This document shows, one piece after another, positions 61,966 to 64,000 of a stretch of 64,000 nucleotides of DNA. This DNA is from Ephydatia muelleri. Its lineage: Eukaryota > Porifera > Demospongiae > Spongillida > Spongillidae. How positions within the stretch are numbered: position 1 is the stretch's first letter; each line of letters starts with the position of its first letter. The translations under genes were made by a program, and so were the position numbers. The DNA is taken from contig JABACO010000007.1 in the NCBI GenBank assembly GCA_013339895.1, positions 457,738 through 521,737 of the forward strand, given 5' to 3'. The notes under the pieces are model-generated. The model was not told the origin of the DNA. It saw nothing but the letters and a program-made list of their open reading frames with translations, and ran no database searches.

Positions 61966-62500
61966 GCCTCTTTATCCCAAGCTCCATAGGAATCAACTGC
62001 TAGAGGGGTTGAGACCCACCCTAGAGCTGAACACTTTTCATCGTTGGCCTGGTGTTTCCTGCTCTCCGTTGCCTCAAGGACTGAACCAACCATTGCTCCC
62101 GCTTCAGCTAAAGTTGAAAGGTTTAGCGGTGAGACAACAGAGATGTCCAGGGCAACGGGCCTCCCAAGTTTTCCAATTCTTCAACAGAATATCGGCAGGT
62201 CGTGACTGCGAATGGTCGGGAAAGAGCCCAGCGCCAACTTTAACTTGGACAGAAGCATGCGCATGGTGAAGGAAGTGCACTAAAGTGTCCCTGAGTGCAT
62301 TATGGCGTAATACAACTTGACATCACCCCCACATTTGCATGTTAAAGCGTGGTGTCCAAGAGGGTCCAGACTGGGCAGGGCAGAAGGCACACTGAGAGCC
62401 CTGGGAGGTATTTAGGCCCAGCCACCACTTGACAGCTACCTTGAATTCAATGGGGTCAAGATGTAGACCTTGGGATGTGGAAGGAATAACTGATAGCCAG
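61965..62500 (-). pseudogene. C-terminal region of a LINE-like retrotransposon polyprotein, frameshifted
   Basis: On the minus strand: GLHLDPIEFKVAVKWWLGLN and CAFCPAQSG, then after a frameshift LDPLGHHALTCKCGGDV (a C..C/HH zinc-binding pattern), then SRPADILLKNWKTWEAR and KCSALGWVSTPLAVDSYG. This is the usual order for the region downstream of RT in such elements. Here it lies upstream of the RT fragment in the same orientation, so the pieces come from two insertions or from a rearrangement. Confidence 0.55.
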
Positions 62501-62864
62501 GATGTGGCATGAGGAGCTGAAACTGATAGCAGCCTAGCCTTGTTAGCAGGAGAGGATGATCAAAAAGGTTTTGAAAACAATGGTCATTCACTTTAGAAGA
62601 CAGAAGCTTCTGACTGACGGGTGAGGAGATAATAGAATTGACAGAAAGTTTCTCGATTGGAGAAACATGATAATTAAAGTGGTCAATGGCATTTGTGTAC
62701 AGCTAGGCGGAATGTCCAAGTGCACTAGCAGTTCTGCAGCAGCTTATGGCACTTTGAATTGCAGTTCACTCCTTCATTTATCAACCCATTATATTGTATC
62801 TATTACGTCAAGTCACATCATGTATCATGAAAATTGTCATTGTATTTATTAAATGCTTATCACC

Positions 62865-63005
62865 TTTCTGGGAAACCATAGTACATTTCTGGGGAACTCC
62901 TACCCCTACTTTCTGGGGAACTGAAACTTCAACTTCCTGGGGGACTGAAATATCATCTCCATCCTGGGAAACTGAATTTTCTCAATCCTGGAGAACTGAT
63001 TCTTG
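62865..63005. repeat. Degenerate ~27-bp repeat (TTCTGGGGAACTGAAAC)
   Basis: Five imperfect units around CTGGGGAACTG-type cores. Confidence 0.75.
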
Positions 63006-63154
63006 ACCATGCATGGGAATCTTTATATACGCAAAATGTAAGATGATTTTTTAATACAGTAACAATATGGATCATTTCTGCAAAAAGGAACCTAATGCAT
63101 GTCTTTCCTAATTTTCTATTTATTTTATATTGTAGAAGTCTGAAATGTCCTGCT

Positions 63155-63973
63155 TCATATGCACTGAGAATCCAAGTATCTGTCATGGAGTTGTAAGACT
63201 ATGAATTTTTTATTTGCCATACATTTCAACACAACTATTACATTTCTATTGCACAGACTGGAACATTTATAATGTGGCTGGGTTACTTTTTGCTGAAACG
63301 ATTCCATATGTCTAACCTTCAGTGAGGTCAATAAGATTTGTATGTAGTCGTTGCCTTTTACTGCCTCTTGATGGTCACACTCTGTAAATGCATGACATAT
63401 GTTACGCCATGTTGTTACAGCATGCATGGCATGATTTACCCTTATAGTTGCTTCTTTTTGGTAAGATACGTGTTCTTTGCTTGCATCAACTACAACCATG
63501 AGTGCATACATTAAGAAAATACATCGCATCATTAATTATTTTGTACAATGATTTGATGTAAAGCCTTAGATACACTGCTGTACCTTGTCGAGGTGAATCT
63601 GATGATTGTTGTTCTGAAGATGTGTAAGTCTATAAATTTGCATTTATGTTTAGTGATGTATATGTAAATACATGTACACAAGTATACTCACAGGAAGATA
63701 GACTCCCATATTAATCCTCCTACTACCTCCAAGTTCATCAAGGTAGCCACCTAGGGTCCATCGTTTCCCATTCTACAGTGGACAGTTAGCCACTCTGCCC
63801 ATGCTAATGATGAGGGTGCCAGCATCTGCCTGTGCAGCATCATCAAAGGAACAAGTAGCCTTCCGCAGCGTGTCTTCATAGGTGTCAGTGGTCCTGAATC
63901 CCGATACCCGAAAGCAGTCACTTATGTGTTTGTAGGTTTTATTGCGAGTCTTCTCCATTCTGCAGACTTTCAT
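63155..63973 (-). CDS. Hypothetical gene or relic continuing beyond the right edge
   Basis: Minus-strand frames 63973-63700 (KVCRMEKTRNKTYKHISDCF, CSFDDAAQADAGTLIISMGR, then past a TAG: NGKRWTLGGYLDELGGSRRI, NMGVYLP) and 63532-63155 (TWRNICHAFTECDHQEAV) look protein-like. A CCTGTGAG donor follows MGVYLP at about 63,693. The in-frame TAG near 63,776 suggests either a missed splice or a pseudogene. I do not recognise the family; the 5' part would lie beyond 64,000. Confidence 0.35.
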
Positions 63974-64000
63974 CTTGCCAAGCCAGAATAATATAGGGGG

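Noticed and set aside
63155-63973. Second transposase gene
   Set aside because: The visible residues show no DDE-type motif; left as hypothetical.

Overview
This is a eukaryotic, animal-type window. The recognisable genes are split by short GT-AG introns (about 40 to several hundred bp), and there are TATA boxes, a poly(A) signal, long (CA)n/(GT)n microsatellites, many minisatellites and a dense, nested load of DNA transposons plus LINE-like relics. A Death-domain fragment, a Zn-finger/RING transposase like the N-terminal half of RAG1, and very short introns point to an early-branching marine invertebrate. A sponge is my best guess, a cnidarian the second; the species is not determined.

Region by region. 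(1) About 0.5-8.8 kb, + strand: a many-exon ankyrin-repeat gene whose 5' end probably lies beyond the window. It has more than ten ankyrin repeats, a serine/Leu-Gly-Thr-rich linker and a tail of short coiled-coil exons. Almost every intron carries its own tandem repeat, one of which is an array of copied splice donors. (2) 9-10.9 kb: 3' duplications, unidentified DNA and a fold-back repeat. (3) 10.9-30.2 kb: a composite mobile element with about 2.1 kb inverted arms. Its unique core (23.6-28.0 kb) encodes a decayed RAG1-like transposase. Its left arm is interrupted by a 7.4 kb DNA transposon (element 1: DDE-type transposase, chromodomain-like ORF, small conserved ORF) and, further in, by a 3.1 kb fold-back element. 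The uninterrupted right arm preserves both empty sites. (4) 30.2-46.5 kb: small inverted-repeat elements, a 430-residue four-transmembrane channel-like gene with a Cys-rich tail, a hAT-like element with a TTF-type zinc finger, a 1.1 kb 35-bp minisatellite, a Death-domain relic, a LINE fragment, and a decayed second copy of the 3' end of the ankyrin gene. (5) 46.9-51.2 kb, - strand: a complete ten-exon serine hydroxymethyltransferase gene with a probable mitochondrial leader. (6) 51.9-58.2 kb: a second, inverted and internally deleted copy of element 1. (7) 58.2-64 kb: unidentified ORFs and scrambled LINE-like pseudogene fragments, including reverse transcriptase.

The host genes with apparently intact coding are the ankyrin gene, the four-TM gene and SHMT; no operon-like relationship is expected. 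Most of the rest is selfish DNA, whose nesting order can be read from the interrupted and uninterrupted arms. All coordinates, exon joins and similarities were read by eye; no alignment or database search was run.
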